From: Leptothoe kymatousa TAU-MAC 1615
GTDB lineage: Bacteria > Cyanobacteriota > Cyanobacteriia > Phormidesmidales > Phormidesmidaceae
DNA: 64,000 nucleotides
NCBI RefSeq assembly: GCF_018739865.1
Contig: NZ_JADOER010000004.1
Coordinates: 177,280-241,279 of the forward strand
Direction: 5' to 3'
Shown: in pieces, positions 1 to 10,566 of the stretch
How the letters are laid out: the number at the start of each line of letters is the position of its first letter
Numbering within the stretch: position 1 is the stretch's first letter
Program-made: the position numbers and the translations under genes
The notes under the pieces: generated by a model
What the model saw: the letters and a program-made list of their open reading frames with translations, nothing else
Databases searched by the model: none
What the model was told of the DNA's origin: nothing

Positions 1-1
1 A

Positions 2-226
2 GAACCTCGGGTAGAAGACTCGGTAAAACCGCCTAGGCGGGTGAGAAAGGCTGAAATTTCTAAGTTGGTGACAGAGCAGTCGGGCGAAAACCGTCGCTAT
101 AGCTTGGAGTCTTCCGCTTCCGGCAGTATGAGTACTCTGTGGCTGGTGGTTTCCATTGCCATTATTATTTTGACCGCCTTTGGCGCTGGCTTTTTGATTA
201 TGCGGCCGCTGATCAGCGATCGCTAA
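2..226 (+). CDS. C-terminal end of a membrane-anchored protein (partial)
   Basis: The reading frame is open from base 2, so the gene starts before the window; 74 codons are visible. The visible part is a charged, Ser-rich stretch followed by one hydrophobic segment (LWLVVSIAIIILTAFGAGFL) and a short tail ending MRPLISDR. This suggests a tail-anchored protein or one with a C-terminal membrane helix. No domain is recognisable, so no function is proposed. The last codons lie in a 24-bp sequence that is repeated just after the stop. The internal ATG at 41 is a possible start, but the open frame upstream favours a longer protein. Confidence 0.55.
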   Translation, partial: EPRVEDSVKPPRRVRKAEISKLVTEQSGENRRYSLESSASGSMSTLWLVVSIAIIILTAFGAGFLIMRPLISDR

Positions 227-269
227 GTCCTGAACATTTTGTTGGGCGGCCGCTGATCAGCGATCGCTA
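202..269. repeat. 24-bp direct repeat spanning the stop codon, HIP1-containing
   Basis: The 24 bases from GCGGCCGCTGATCAG through GCGATCGCTA occur at 202-225 and again at 246-269, with identical sequence and 20 bp between them. Each copy contains NotI-like and HIP1 palindromes. The first copy encodes the last residues and stop of the upstream gene; the second is non-coding. A local duplication is the simplest explanation. Confidence 0.85.
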
Positions 270-498
270 GGGGGCTATCAAGATTCAGAATTAGGATGAG
301 GCTATGCGAGGGTAAACGAGATGAAGCGTCACTCTTGACCCTTGAACAAGACCAAATCTCAATTTTTAGCGTTGATGCGGCCCTAGCCTTGCTAGAGGCA
401 AAATCGCTCTGAGCCCTCAATATCCCAGTTTTCAACCAGAAGTTATTTGGTTGGTTGACCAGGTTCTAATCTAAAATTGACTGCGCATGGGCGCTATC
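270..498. other. Intergenic region before glnB promoter
   Basis: No convincing gene lies here. A short minus-strand frame (223-435) has no start context or recognisable protein character. The region leads into the NtcA box of glnB. Confidence 0.5.
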
Positions 499-512
499 GT
501 AGCAACCGTTAC
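499..512 (+). promoter_or_regulatory. NtcA-binding site upstream of glnB
   Basis: The sequence is GTA-GCAACCGT-TAC, an exact match to the cyanobacterial NtcA consensus GTA-N8-TAC. It lies about 86 bp upstream of the glnB start. In NtcA-activated class II promoters the -10 box lies about 22 bp downstream; the candidate there (TTAAAC near 535) is weak. glnB is a well-established NtcA target in cyanobacteria, which supports the call. Confidence 0.8.
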
Positions 513-554
513 GGTGGAACCTCTGCATAACTCGTTAAACCTTGATATCGTGGT

Positions 555-568
555 CCACAATGTTGTGG
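555..568. promoter_or_regulatory. Short inverted repeat in the glnB leader
   Basis: CCACAA-TG-TTGTGG is a perfect 6-bp dyad with a 2-nt centre, between the NtcA box and the glnB ribosome-binding site (GGAG at 582-585). The tiny loop favours a protein-binding dyad over an RNA hairpin. No known factor is assigned. Confidence 0.35.
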
Positions 569-591
569 TCCCGGTGTGTGTGGAGCTATAA

Positions 592-935
<344 letters not shown>

Positions 936-936
<1 letters not shown>

Positions 937-2198
937 TGTCTGCTGACAAGTTGTCCATTGACGACTTTTTAGACCGGTATGGTCGCTTTGGTATCAATCT
1001 GGGGTTATCGCGGATCCAAGCCTTGCTGGGTCGGCTAGATAACCCCCAGGAACGTGTACCCATCGTGCATGTGGCTGGTACTAACGGGAAGGGGTCTGTC
1101 TGTGCTTATGTGTCTTCGGTGCTATCAGCAGCCGGTTATCGTGTGGGGCGCTATACCTCTCCCCACTTGGTCAACTGGAATGAGCGAATTTGCATCAATC
1201 AGCAGCCAGTGTCCGACCAGCAGCTTCGGTTTCATTTGCAAGCTGTCGCTGCGGCCATTGACGACGGTGAGACGCCAACCCAGTTTGAAGTATTTACAGC
1301 GGCGGCTTGGTCCTATTTTGCGTCTGAAGCTGTTGACCTGGCGGTGATGGAGGTTGGTTTAGGGGGCCGCTTGGATGCTACCAATGTGTGTCCTACGCCG
1401 CTGGTGACGGCTATTGTGTCCTTGAGTCGTGAGCATTGGCAGCGTCTGGGGCCTACCTTGGCCGATATTGCTGGGGAAAAAGCAGGGGTGATTAAGGCGG
1501 GCCGACCGGTGGTGATGGGCCCCTTGCCAGAGGCGGCTGAGGCGGTGGTGCGTCGGCGGGCGGCTGACCTGGATGCCCCTTTGCATGCGATTACTCCAGC
1601 GGCAGATACTGTCGCTGGCCAATGGCGCAGTGGCCTAGGCGATACTACCGTGGACTACCGCGCTAGTTTGCTGGGAGAGCACCAGCGGGTAAATAGCAGT
1701 GTGGCGATCGCAATTCTTCAACTCTTACAACGGCAAGGCTGGGACATTTCCACCGAGGCGATTCAACAGGGGATGGCCACAACCCAATGGCCAGGTCGTT
1801 TGCAATGGCTGCGGTGGCGAGGGCAGCAGTTGCTGCTTGATGGGGCTCACAATGCCGCTGCGGCCATGATGCTGCGGCAGTATGTGGACCAGTTGCCCCA
1901 GCCCATAGCTTGGCTCATGGGTATGCTGGCCACTAAGGACCATCAAGACATTTTTGAAGCCTTGCTGCGACCAGGGGACACCCTATATCTGGTGCCAGTG
2001 CCAGAGTCTGACACCGCCGAGCCCGTCGCCCTAGCCCAGCTCGCCAATGCGGCCTGTCCAGCCCTAGGCAAGGTGTATACCCATGGCACTTTGCAGGGGG
2101 GGGTAGAAAATTTTGTTGCAGCCCCCCATGACACCAAGGTTTTCTGTGGTTCTCTGTACCTGATTGGGGCGTTTCGCGCGCGCTATGGCCAAGCCTGA
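936..2198 (+). CDS. folC: Bifunctional dihydrofolate synthase/folylpolyglutamate synthase
   Basis: The 420-aa protein is a Mur-ligase-fold enzyme that adds glutamate to dihydropteroate and to folates, using ATP. The N-terminal P-loop is VAGTNGKGSV (about residues 46-55), followed by the SPHLV segment and the family signature MEVGLGGRLDATN (about 138-150). The C-terminal LLLDGAHN motif is near residue 302. The GTG start overlaps the glnB stop (TAGTG). Length is normal for FolC. It ends 20 bp before the convergent binding-protein gene. folK, another folate gene, lies 28 kb away. Confidence 0.95.
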
Positions 2199-2218
2199 GC
2201 CAGGTGCTGGCGATACGT

Positions 2219-3502
2219 TTATCGACTGTTCCACTCATCTGCGGCATCTGCCACGGCGTCATCTACGGTTTTTTCGCCTAGCATGGCCGCCTGCAAATTG
2301 TCATAGATGGCTTTTTGCAGCGTTTTCACATCTTCTAATGCCGGAATCAGCACTTCCGCATCGGCTAGCTGGTTGGCGCTAACGGCCCGTGCAATTTCAA
2401 CTGGTGTTGCCCCTTCAGGGGCTTCCGTTAAGGTGCTATCCACCGCTGCAGCGGTGGAAGGTAGGACATTGGCCGCCTGGGCAAAGGATATTTGGTTGTC
2501 ATTATTGGTGACATATAGGGCAAATTTAACGGCGGCTTCAGGGACATCCGTTGCTCTCGGCACCACTAGATTCATGGCTGCAACATTTTTTTTGCCGGTT
2601 TCTCCTGTGATCTGAGGCGCTGTTTTTGTGGCGGTGGCAATGGCTGGAGCATTTTTTTCAATGTTCGATAGCGCTTCGGCACCAGAGGCTAAAAAGACCG
2701 TTTCCCCTGCCTGGTAAAGCTCGATGGCACGACGGTGCCCCTGGGTGAGGACCTCACGCGGCAGCAGTTCTTGCTGGTAGAGGTCAGTCCAATATTGGAA
2801 CACAGCCTTGCCTGCGGGGGTGTTAAAGGCCGCATTGCCCGCGTCATCCACCAGGGGCACACCCATCTGGATAAACGACTGCAGAACATCGGCGGCATCT
2901 TCAGGGACAAAGCTGATAAAAAAGGCATATTTGCCGGTTTTATCCTTAATCTGTTTGGCCGCTGTAGCGAGTTCGCCATAGGTGCTGGGGGGCTCACTAA
3001 TCCCCGCTTGTTCCAGCAGTTGGCTATTGAACAGTGTGACTCGGGTGGTCAGATACCAGGGAAACCCGAAACTTTCTCCATTGAGCGTGGTGGCCTGCCA
3101 AATTTTGGGTAGGTAGGTGGCTTGGTCTTCAGGGCTAAGCTGTTGCTCCAGGGATAACCACGCATTGCGACTCGCCAATTGGGACGCAAAGTCAGGGTTG
3201 AGGTTGACCACATCGGGGGCCGTGCCCGCAGAAACAGCGGTTAAAATCTTGCTTTGCATGTCGGCCCAAGGGATATCGACCCAGACCACGTCCACGTCGG
3301 GGTTTGCTGCTTCAAAGTCGGCAATTAGCTGGTTGAAGTAGTCGGTAAATTTTGGCTGCAACTGCATTGTCCAAAATTCGACTTCCTGTTTGCCAGCTTG
3401 GCTAGTATCGCCGCCGCCACAGCCTGCTACGGCTAGCAATACCCCGGCAGTGGCCCAGGCTGCCATACGTGATAGAAAGTGCCGACGTTGAAACAGTTTC
3501 AT
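2219..3502 (-). CDS. Extracellular solute-binding lipoprotein, sugar ABC type
   Basis: The 427-aa protein starts with a signal peptide containing an RRHFLSRM stretch and a lipobox LLAVAGC, followed by GGGD, so it should be lipid-anchored and face the periplasm. The mature part (EVEFWTMQLQPKFTDYFNQL near the N-terminus, then GTAPDVVNLN and a FPWYLTTRVTLFN segment) matches family 1 carbohydrate-binding proteins. No permease or ATPase gene is adjacent, so the substrate and partner transporter are unknown. The arginine pair could also suggest Tat export, but it is not a full SRRxFLK motif. The gene is convergent with folC. Confidence 0.88.
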   Translation of the reverse strand: MKLFQRRHFLSRMAAWATAGVLLAVAGCGGGDTSQAGKQEVEFWTMQLQPKFTDYFNQLIADFEAANPDVDVVWVDIPWADMQSKILTAVSAGTAPDVVNLNPDFASQLASRNAWLSLEQQLSPEDQATYLPKIWQATTLNGESFGFPWYLTTRVTLFNSQLLEQAGISEPPSTYGELATAAKQIKDKTGKYAFFISFVPEDAADVLQSFIQMGVPLVDDAGNAAFNTPAGKAVFQYWTDLYQQELLPREVLTQGHRRAIELYQAGETVFLASGAEALSNIEKNAPAIATATKTAPQITGETGKKNVAAMNLVVPRATDVPEAAVKFALYVTNNDNQISFAQAANVLPSTAAAVDSTLTEAPEGATPVEIARAVSANQLADAEVLIPALEDVKTLQKAIYDNLQAAMLGEKTVDDAVADAADEWNSR

Positions 3503-3641
3503 GATGATTTTTTGGTAAACAAAAAATAAATCGATGGATGTGTTCAGACACTGTAGACCAAGACGGTCCGATGTGGTGTTTTGACTTTAGGGACGTGGCC
3601 TTGTTTCTATGGTTACACCTTGTGTTTGGCCAGGGATCAGG

Positions 3642-4883
3642 CTAGTGGACGCTGACCTGATGCGCACAGTCTGTGGCTCGGCTCCGGGCTTCTTCGATGG
3701 TGGCCCCTAGGGCGAGGGCTACCCCCATGCGGCGGTTCTTGTGGGCGCGGGGTTTGCCAAACAGTCTTAGTTTGCTGTCAGGGACCGTCAGGGCTGCAGC
3801 AACTCCGGTAAAGGTGGGACTATCGGTGGCGGCATTGGCGAGGATGACGGCGGAGGCGCCGGGGCGAATTTGTTCGATATTGCCAATGGGGAGGCCGACA
3901 ATGGCGCGCACGTGCAGTTCAAATTCCGACATGTTTTGGCTCACCATGGTGACCATGCCGGTGTCGTGGGGGCGGGGGCTCACTTCGCTAAAGTAAACGG
4001 TTTGTTCTTGGCTAGGGTCGCCGGCAATAAATAGCTCAACGCCAAATAGACCAACGCCACCTAGGGCATCGGTGATGGCTTTGGCGATGGCCTGACATTT
4101 TTCTAGGGTGGTTGGATTTAGGGGGCAGGGTTGCCAAGATTCGCGGTAATCCCCGTCTTCTTGGCGATGGCCGATGGGGGGGCAAAAATGGGTTTTGGCT
4201 TCGGCATTGGCTAGGTGTGGTTGGGAGCGCACGGTCAGCAGAGTAATTTCGGTGTCAAAGTCTACGAAGCCTTCGACGATAACGCGTTGATCTTTGCCAC
4301 GTCCGGCCTCAAAGGCATAGGTCCAGGCTTTGTCGATGTCTGGGGCGGTTTTGACCAGGCTTTGGCCTTTGCCGGAAGAACTCATGACGGGTTTGACGAC
4401 ACAGGGGAGGCCAATGGTTGCGATCGCGTCTCGATATTCCGCCTCGGTGGCCGCAAATCGATAGGGAGAGGTGGGCAATCCCAATTCCTCTGCGGCTAAT
4501 CGTCGTATTCCTTCACGATCCATCGTGAGGCGGGTGGCTAAGGCCGTTGGTATTACCGTCCAACCCTCGTGCTCTAAAGCAATTAATGTGTCCGTTGCGA
4601 GGGCTTCCACCTCCGGCACAATCAGATCAGGTTTTTCCTTCGCGACAATATGTTTAAGTGCTTCACCATTCAGCATATTCAACACGTGGGAACGGTGTGC
4701 TACTTGCATGGCTGGAGCATGGGCGTAGCTATCTACCGCAATTACCTCAATCCCCAGTCGCATGGCCTCTAGGGCAACTTCTCGGCCCAGTTCTCCAGAC
4801 CCCAATAACATAAGCCGCTGAGCGTTGGAAGCGAGCGGTGTGCCCCAGTTCCCATTGTTCGGCTGATTTGCCACGTTCGCCAT
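3642..4883 (-). CDS. purT: Formate-dependent phosphoribosylglycinamide formyltransferase 2
   Basis: The 413-aa ATP-grasp enzyme makes formyl-GAR from GAR, formate and ATP in purine synthesis, without folate. The N-terminal Rossmann-like part has [15 protein letters not shown]. The ATP-grasp region includes [31 protein letters not shown] and [13 protein letters not shown]. The C-terminal NRRMGVALA and a final cap domain are typical. Length equals the family norm. It is transcribed in the same direction as the binding-protein gene 139 bp downstream and divergently from pilM, with a 521-bp gap that should hold both promoters. Confidence 0.95.
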   Translation of the reverse strand: MANVANQPNNGNWGTPLASNAQRLMLLGSGELGREVALEAMRLGIEVIAVDSYAHAPAMQVAHRSHVLNMLNGEALKHIVAKEKPDLIVPEVEALATDTLIALEHEGWTVIPTALATRLTMDREGIRRLAAEELGLPTSPYRFAATEAEYRDAIATIGLPCVVKPVMSSSGKGQSLVKTAPDIDKAWTYAFEAGRGKDQRVIVEGFVDFDTEITLLTVRSQPHLANAEAKTHFCPPIGHRQEDGDYRESWQPCPLNPTTLEKCQAIAKAITDALGGVGLFGVELFIAGDPSQEQTVYFSEVSPRPHDTGMVTMVSQNMSEFELHVRAIVGLPIGNIEQIRPGASAVILANAATDSPTFTGVAAALTVPDSKLRLFGKPRAHKNRRMGVALALGATIEEARSRATDCAHQVSVH

Positions 4884-5404
4884 AGTTACTCAAAAAAAAC
4901 AATTTTTTTAGAAATCGTGTGATCAATTTAGCCAATTGCGTGTAATATCGCTCGTAAAAAATTACATTCTCTTCCAAAGCCATCTATTCTCAAGTTGGTT
5001 GGGGTTGAGGACATAGAGATTCACGTTGAGAACCAAGATTTCATTCAACCAACCCTTCAGGGCGGTTAACAATCCGCAATGAAGCTGTTGAATAAAGCCT
5101 GGAAACTAACCTGAAGCATGCATTTCTACCAAAGAAGTGCTTACATCTAAGGGCTCGGTTGTTGAGGAGGTCATTTAAAAAACAAATTGAATAATGTACG
5201 TTTTGTTTGCTTTTTAGGGCAGTCTCTACACCAAACTCTGTATTCTTTAGCGGTTGCTAGCCATTCCTGCGCAAATTGTGTACGATGCGTTAGCAAAAAA
5301 TCAGTTTAAAGCTGAAACAGTTGGGTGTACTCCAACACAGACCAAGGCTCTGCCTAGTCCAAATTGCCTTCCATGACCGGATAACATCGTGACCGGATAA
5401 TGCT
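4884..5404. other. Divergent intergenic region purT/pilM
   Basis: This 521-bp region is relatively AT-rich (for example around 4880-4990 and 5170-5215) and must hold the promoters of purT (minus) and pilM (plus). Just before pilM the decamer GACCGGATAA occurs twice (near 5375 and 5391). No additional gene was recognised. Confidence 0.5.
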
Positions 5405-6508
5405 GTGAATAGTTTAAAGTCGCTATTTTCAAGAAAACCCCCAGGTGTTGGTGTTGAACTAACACCAGAGCGGGTCAATGTCGCCCGCCTGCGGAAACAA
5501 GGGCAGAAGTTAAAGTTAGAAACCCTGGCTTCTGCGGAAATTCCAGAAGGCATTTTTGAAGAGGGGCAAATTATTGATACGGCAGCTATGGCAGAAGCCA
5601 TCCGGTCTGCCTTAACGGAAAGCAAATTGAGGGTGAAACGGGCCACAACGGCTGTTCCTGGTCGTGCCATTACCCGAGTGATTCCAGTGCCAGCTGAGTT
5701 GGACGATAATGAGCTTCGCGAAATGGTGCTAAACCAAGAAGCAAGCCTTTACCTGCCATTTCCACGGGAAGAAGCTGACGTGGATTATCAAAAGCTAGGT
5801 TTCTTTGTGGATGAAGACGGCATTGAGAAAGTCCAGGTTTTGTTAGTGGCCGTCAAAAAAGAGGTGACTGATGCCTACATGGAAACCTTTCAACAGGCTG
5901 GCTTAGCTCTAGATGTGGTCGAAACCAGCAGCTTTGCCTTGATTCGTACCATTCGGGAACAATTACGGCAATTTACTCCCCAAGAGGCTGCGGCTATAGT
6001 CGATATTCAATTTGAGAGTACAGAAATCTCCATTGTTGTTGATGGCATTCCTCATTTTTCTAGAACAGTGCCCATCGGTACCTTTCAAATTCAAAGTGCG
6101 TTGAGCCGTGCGATGAACCTGCCGCCTACCCGTAATACTGAGTTACTTCAAGGTATGACGGTGCCAGCCACACCCATGGATAGCATGGGGGCTCCCCAAG
6201 TGGGTGGCGGTACTAATCCCGGCACAGCGGCTATGCTCAGGGTGCTGGGGGAATTATCCGATGAGCTACGGCGCTCCATTGACTTTTATCTGAATCAAGG
6301 AGAAGACATGGAAGTGGCTCAGCTATTGTTAGCAGGACCAGGCAGCGCCATTGGTCAATTAGATGAATTCTTTGCCCAGCGATTGAGTTTGCCAGCTAGC
6401 CCCATTGACCCGATTGAGGCCCTATCCCTCGAGGTCGGGGACGAAATTTCAGAGGCTCAGCGACCTGGGTTAGCAACAGTTCTCGGCTTGGGTTTGCGGG
6501 AGGTTTAG
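5405..6508 (+). CDS. pilM: Type IV pilus assembly protein PilM
   Basis: The 367-aa protein is an actin-like cytoplasmic ATPase that links PilN to the inner-membrane platform of type IV pili. It opens with a short Arg/Lys-rich stretch and the PilM hallmark VGVELTPERVNVARL, followed by ATTAVPGRAI, NQEASLYLPF and VDIQFESTEISIVV. The start is a GTG at 5405 without a clear Shine-Dalgarno. It heads a tight operon: pilN begins 3 bp after its stop. In cyanobacteria these pili drive motility and DNA uptake. Confidence 0.95.
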   Translation: MNSLKSLFSRKPPGVGVELTPERVNVARLRKQGQKLKLETLASAEIPEGIFEEGQIIDTAAMAEAIRSALTESKLRVKRATTAVPGRAITRVIPVPAELDDNELREMVLNQEASLYLPFPREEADVDYQKLGFFVDEDGIEKVQVLLVAVKKEVTDAYMETFQQAGLALDVVETSSFALIRTIREQLRQFTPQEAAAIVDIQFESTEISIVVDGIPHFSRTVPIGTFQIQSALSRAMNLPPTRNTELLQGMTVPATPMDSMGAPQVGGGTNPGTAAMLRVLGELSDELRRSIDFYLNQGEDMEVAQLLLAGPGSAIGQLDEFFAQRLSLPASPIDPIEALSLEVGDEISEAQRPGLATVLGLGLREV

Positions 6509-6511
6509 ACC

Positions 6512-7297
6512 ATGTATAGTATCGACATCAACTTTCTAAACGATCGCGAAGAACGTCCAGAACTAGCTTCTGGCGCTGCTCCGATTGTGCGTCAACAGTC
6601 AACCGCTGACCGTACGCCCATTGCCATTGGCCTAGGGGTGTTAGTGGCGGCATTGGCCGGTGTGGGCGGATTTTTTGGATTCTTGAAGTATCAAGAGTCC
6701 ACGCTAGAAAAACGCCAGGCCGAGCTAGATTCTCAGCTGACTGAGTTGCAGGCCAAGTTAGCCCAGGTCGATCGGATTAAAGCTGAGACCGCGGCTGCTC
6801 GAGATGAAAGTCGTGCCTTGGCAGGTGTATTCACTAAGATTCGGCCCTGGTCTGCCATTGTCAAAGATATTCAGAATCGTATCCCTACCCGAGCGCAGTT
6901 GGGCCAAGTTTCTCAAACGGCTGGAGAGGCCGTACCGCTTGAATCTGGAGGAGAACCCGTGACTCCAGAAGCCGGTGGCATCAGCATTAACGGAACGGCC
7001 TGTTCCTTTGATGATGTCAACGACTTCATGTTGACTTTGAAAAATTCTCCCTTTTTAGAGAGTGAAACCGTTAAACTAACTACCTCTAGTTTGGGGGGAG
7101 AGGTGCTAGGGCGTTGCCCAGGTGAAGCTCAACGGGATGAGCCCACAGAGCTGGTGAACTACACCATTGGTGGCAATATCAAAAGTGTATCTACTGAACA
7201 ATTTGATCGACTGCTTGCTGAATTGGAAAATCAACAGGCCTCTGTCGGTCTTTCCTCTAGGTTAAAAGCCCTTTTAGAGACAGGAGTGCTCAAATAA
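6512..7297 (+). CDS. pilN: Type IV pilus assembly protein PilN
   Basis: The 261-aa inner-membrane protein has the characteristic short cytoplasmic N-terminus (MYSIDINFLNDREE), which docks into PilM. One transmembrane helix follows at about residues 36-58, then a coiled coil rich in Glu/Gln (about 60-105) and a periplasmic domain. The stop (TAA) overlaps the pilO ATG by one base (TAATG), so translation is probably coupled. Confidence 0.93.
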   Translation: MYSIDINFLNDREERPELASGAAPIVRQQSTADRTPIAIGLGVLVAALAGVGGFFGFLKYQESTLEKRQAELDSQLTELQAKLAQVDRIKAETAAARDESRALAGVFTKIRPWSAIVKDIQNRIPTRAQLGQVSQTAGEAVPLESGGEPVTPEAGGISINGTACSFDDVNDFMLTLKNSPFLESETVKLTTSSLGGEVLGRCPGEAQRDEPTELVNYTIGGNIKSVSTEQFDRLLAELENQQASVGLSSRLKALLETGVLK

Positions 7298-8112
7298 TGA
7301 CATTAAGCGGAGATTTTATCCCAGCCGAAGATGATTTATATGATGAGCCGTCAAATCCTGTTGTCTTCGGTATTGAGTTAACCCCCAAGGTGTTGGGTAT
7401 TTTGGCAGCTCTAGCTGGCATTGGCTTAGCCATATTTTTATTCCAGCGATTTGTTCAGCCTGTGCGTCAAAGCAATCAAGAATTAAGGGCTGATATTGCC
7501 GAGAAAGAACAACAGCTCGAGACCCAGGCCCAACGCCTAGAGGAAATTGCCAAGTTGGAAGAAGAACGGGATGCGGCCCTGATTCAGCGTCGTAACGTTT
7601 ATTCGTTATTTGCTAACGAGTCTTCTATGGATACGCTGTTGTTAGATATTAACCAGCGCATCAAAAACAGTAATGCGTCTATTGGGGCTGCGCGCAATCA
7701 GATCCAAGCTCGTGGCATCCCGCCCATTATTGTTGAGGCTAAGTTAAACAGTTTTGTGCCCAGTGGGGAGGTTGTTATTGAGGATGGCAGTTTAGGCGAG
7801 GACGTGAATGGGAAATTAAAGCGTCAAACCTATGATGTTCGCTTTTCGGGGGACTTTGCCCAAACTCAGTCGATTTTAGGCAATATTGAACGCCTTGAGC
7901 CTCTGCTAATGATGAGAGATTTTTCTTTGAATGGTTCTGAAACGGTGACTGAAACTGTCCTAAATGGCCAGGGGCAAGTGGTAGGCCAGCCAAAACAGCG
8001 CATTAATTCATCATTTGCCATCGATGCGCTCATTCCCACGGCGGATCCAAATGCCCCGCCAGAAATTGCCCCGGCTCCAGCACCTGAAGGTGAAGCCGCT
8101 GAGGCCCAGTAG
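7297..8112 (+). CDS. pilO: Type IV pilus assembly protein PilO
   Basis: The 271-aa protein has the PilO layout: a short cytoplasmic N-terminus, a single membrane helix at about residues 28-48, a coiled coil (about 55-100), then a periplasmic ferredoxin-like domain. A Pro/Ala-rich tail (PNAPPEIAPAPAPEGEAAEA) ends the protein. It should pair with PilN. No pilP is present between pilO and pilQ, which is the usual cyanobacterial arrangement. Confidence 0.93.
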   Translation: MTLSGDFIPAEDDLYDEPSNPVVFGIELTPKVLGILAALAGIGLAIFLFQRFVQPVRQSNQELRADIAEKEQQLETQAQRLEEIAKLEEERDAALIQRRNVYSLFANESSMDTLLLDINQRIKNSNASIGAARNQIQARGIPPIIVEAKLNSFVPSGEVVIEDGSLGEDVNGKLKRQTYDVRFSGDFAQTQSILGNIERLEPLLMMRDFSLNGSETVTETVLNGQGQVVGQPKQRINSSFAIDALIPTADPNAPPEIAPAPAPEGEAAEAQ

Positions 8113-8205
8113 CAGCGATATGAATCAGTCACCATAGGTGCTTTCAACTCGCGAGAATCCAGTCCCAGGTATCAACGTCCTCTAAATAAGATTAAGGAGT
8201 GAACT

Positions 8206-10254
8206 GTGAAACGCTTTTTCAAACTAGGAAGTTTAATTGCTGGCGGAGCTTTGAGCGTCCTCACAGCTCAGGCTGCTGACGCAGCGGCTACTGCTATTCA
8301 AAGTGTTGAAGTTAACACGACAAAAAACGGTATGGAGCTGTTGCTAGCCACGAAAGATGGTGACACTCCTCAAATCTTTGCGGTCAATCGAGATAATGTG
8401 CTGCAGGCGGACATTACGAATGCGCAGTTAGCCTTGCCCAGGAGCAAGGATTTCACTAAGGAAAATCTGCCTCCCGCGATCAAATCAATTCAGCTGCAAG
8501 CCTTGAACGACAATACGGTGCGGTTGACCATTAAGGGCGCTGATAAAGCCCCCGTTGCCGATCTTCAGAAGCTGGATGGCCAAGGATTGTTGGTGAGTTT
8601 GGATACCCGCCCCGATGCGGTCTCCCAGCCTAGCCCACTGCCGGAAAAACTTGAAACCGTTACTGACGCTACCCTGCTGCCGACACATCTGGCCCAGGCA
8701 GAGACCGATACTCCAGATATTTTAGTGCCGAGTCCTGAAGTGATTATTGACGGCAACCCTGTGTCTGCTCCTACGGTCAATGCGGCGCCTCCGTTTTTGC
8801 CTCGGGCTGTGGCACCTCCCGTGGGTGATATTGCCGTATCTGAAGTCAATGCCGGTTTGGATGTGATTGACTTGGGCACTGCTGAGCGAGTACCTCGCTT
8901 AGTTTTGCGGGATGCAACCGCCCGTGAAGCGCTTTCTTTGTTGGCTCGGGCTGCGGGGCTGAATTTGGCATTTACTGATGCCAGTGGTGAAGGTGGAGAT
9001 GCCGCCGCCGCTGACACTAAAGTGACCTTAGACATTGAAGATGAGCCCGTGCAAAATGTATTCAATTACGTTTTGCAGATTTCTGGGTTAGAAGCGAATC
9101 GTGTGGGGCGGACTATTTTTGTTGGTCCTCGTTTACCCCAGTCGGCTCGCAATGTCACCATCCGCAGTGTGCGTCTGAACCAGGTTAATGTGGCGACAGC
9201 TATTAACTTCCTTGTGTTTATGGGGGCTGAAAGTGCCTTTACTGATCAGCAAGAAATTACAGAGGTGGTCGCAACCACAGATGTGGGCGAAGTGGAAGAA
9301 GTTGAGAGAACCGAACTGGAAACTAACGTTGAGGTGCTGCGGGCCGATTATCAAGACTCTGCTCCGCTGCTGCGGGGGTTAGAGGTAATTGGTGATGAGC
9401 GCACCAGTTCAGTCACGTTAGTGGGGACTCCCAGACAGATTGAGATTGCTACCGCTCAGCTTGTGCAGCTGGATCTGCGCCGTCGTCAGGTGGCTGTAAA
9501 TGTGCGAGTGATTGATGTTGATTTAGGGGCGATTGAAGAAGTCGACACTAGCCTTTCGTTCCGTGCCGGTGATGTTGGTGTCAATATCGTTGACGGTGTT
9601 GCAAACTTTGGAATAAGAAGTTTAGCCAATATTGCCAGTAGTTTTATTTTGGATGTTGATGCTCAAATTCAAAACGGTAATGCCAAGATCATCACCGATC
9701 CAACCTTGATTGTTCAGGAAGGGCAAGATGCGGCTATTTCCCTAGTGGAGCAGGTGGTGAGCAGTGTGACAGTTAACTTTACTGAAACTGCAGGGGTGAC
9801 CCGTGAGACCCAAACGGTGAATTTCGAGGATGTGGGCCTTAATTTAGCCATTAATATTGACCGCATTGATGATAATGGCTTTGTTAATCTTTCTGTTGCC
9901 CCAACGGTGTCATCGCCGTTGTCACAAATCGATTTGGATAATGCTGGAGCCTTTGCTACACCAATTACCACGCGTGCGCTTTCCTCAGGGTTGATTCGTG
10001 TGCGCGATGGGCAAACTCTGTTGCTGTCTGGGATTATCCAGGAAACCGACCGTGTAACCGTGACTAAGGTACCAATTCTTGGCGATTTGCCTTTGATTGG
10101 TGCGTTATTCCGAGACACTAGAAATGAAGATGAGCGTCGTGAGTTGATTGTGTTACTGACACCTCAAATCATGGATGACTCCGATGAAAGTATCTATGGA
10201 TACAGCTATACGCCCGGTGAAGATGTTCGAGAATTGTTGGGAGAAGAAGAGTAA
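8206..10254 (+). CDS. pilQ: Type IV pilus secretin PilQ
   Basis: The 682-aa protein forms the outer-membrane pore for the pilus. It has a signal peptide (cleavage near AQAADA), an AMIN domain (about residues 30-120, peptidoglycan-binding), a Pro-rich linker, an STN/secretin N domain (about 230-300), N1-type domains and the C-terminal secretin barrel (about 470-665), with the hallmark VPILGDLPLIGALFR. The start is GTG at 8206 behind a good AAGGAG. A strong terminator 30 bp after the stop ends the operon. Confidence 0.96.
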   Translation: MKRFFKLGSLIAGGALSVLTAQAADAAATAIQSVEVNTTKNGMELLLATKDGDTPQIFAVNRDNVLQADITNAQLALPRSKDFTKENLPPAIKSIQLQALNDNTVRLTIKGADKAPVADLQKLDGQGLLVSLDTRPDAVSQPSPLPEKLETVTDATLLPTHLAQAETDTPDILVPSPEVIIDGNPVSAPTVNAAPPFLPRAVAPPVGDIAVSEVNAGLDVIDLGTAERVPRLVLRDATAREALSLLARAAGLNLAFTDASGEGGDAAAADTKVTLDIEDEPVQNVFNYVLQISGLEANRVGRTIFVGPRLPQSARNVTIRSVRLNQVNVATAINFLVFMGAESAFTDQQEITEVVATTDVGEVEEVERTELETNVEVLRADYQDSAPLLRGLEVIGDERTSSVTLVGTPRQIEIATAQLVQLDLRRRQVAVNVRVIDVDLGAIEEVDTSLSFRAGDVGVNIVDGVANFGIRSLANIASSFILDVDAQIQNGNAKIITDPTLIVQEGQDAAISLVEQVVSSVTVNFTETAGVTRETQTVNFEDVGLNLAINIDRIDDNGFVNLSVAPTVSSPLSQIDLDNAGAFATPITTRALSSGLIRVRDGQTLLLSGIIQETDRVTVTKVPILGDLPLIGALFRDTRNEDERRELIVLLTPQIMDDSDESIYGYSYTPGEDVRELLGEEE

Positions 10255-10284
10255 AGAAACTTGATCCTGTAACAATTTGTTAAG

Positions 10285-10324
10285 CCCGCCAAAGCCTTTA
10301 ATCATGAGGCTTTGGCGGGTTTTT
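10285..10324 (+). terminator. Rho-independent terminator of the pil operon
   Basis: A perfect 12-bp stem (CCCGCCAAAGCC / GGCTTTGGCGGG) with an 11-nt loop is followed directly by a run of five T. It lies 30 bp after the pilQ stop. Confidence 0.95.
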
Positions 10325-10566
10325 ATGGATCCTATTCTTTTTGCCTGCAGGAAAAACGTATGAATTTTCCTAAAAATCGCTGAAATCCATATGAATTCAA
10401 TGTTTTATAGATCCATACCGTCAACGTAGCCCTTAGAATAGGGCAGAGAAAATATGAGGGCTCAAGGGTTTCAGCGGTCTGCTGGAATTTTCCTTAATTT
10501 TTCTGGCTTGTTGGTTCAGCCATGGGCGTAGTTCATTCATTGGTTTTAATCTGCGAGGAGACAAAA

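Noticed and set aside
223..435. 70-aa minus-strand gene upstream of glnB
   Set aside because: No start context and a composition typical of a chance frame.
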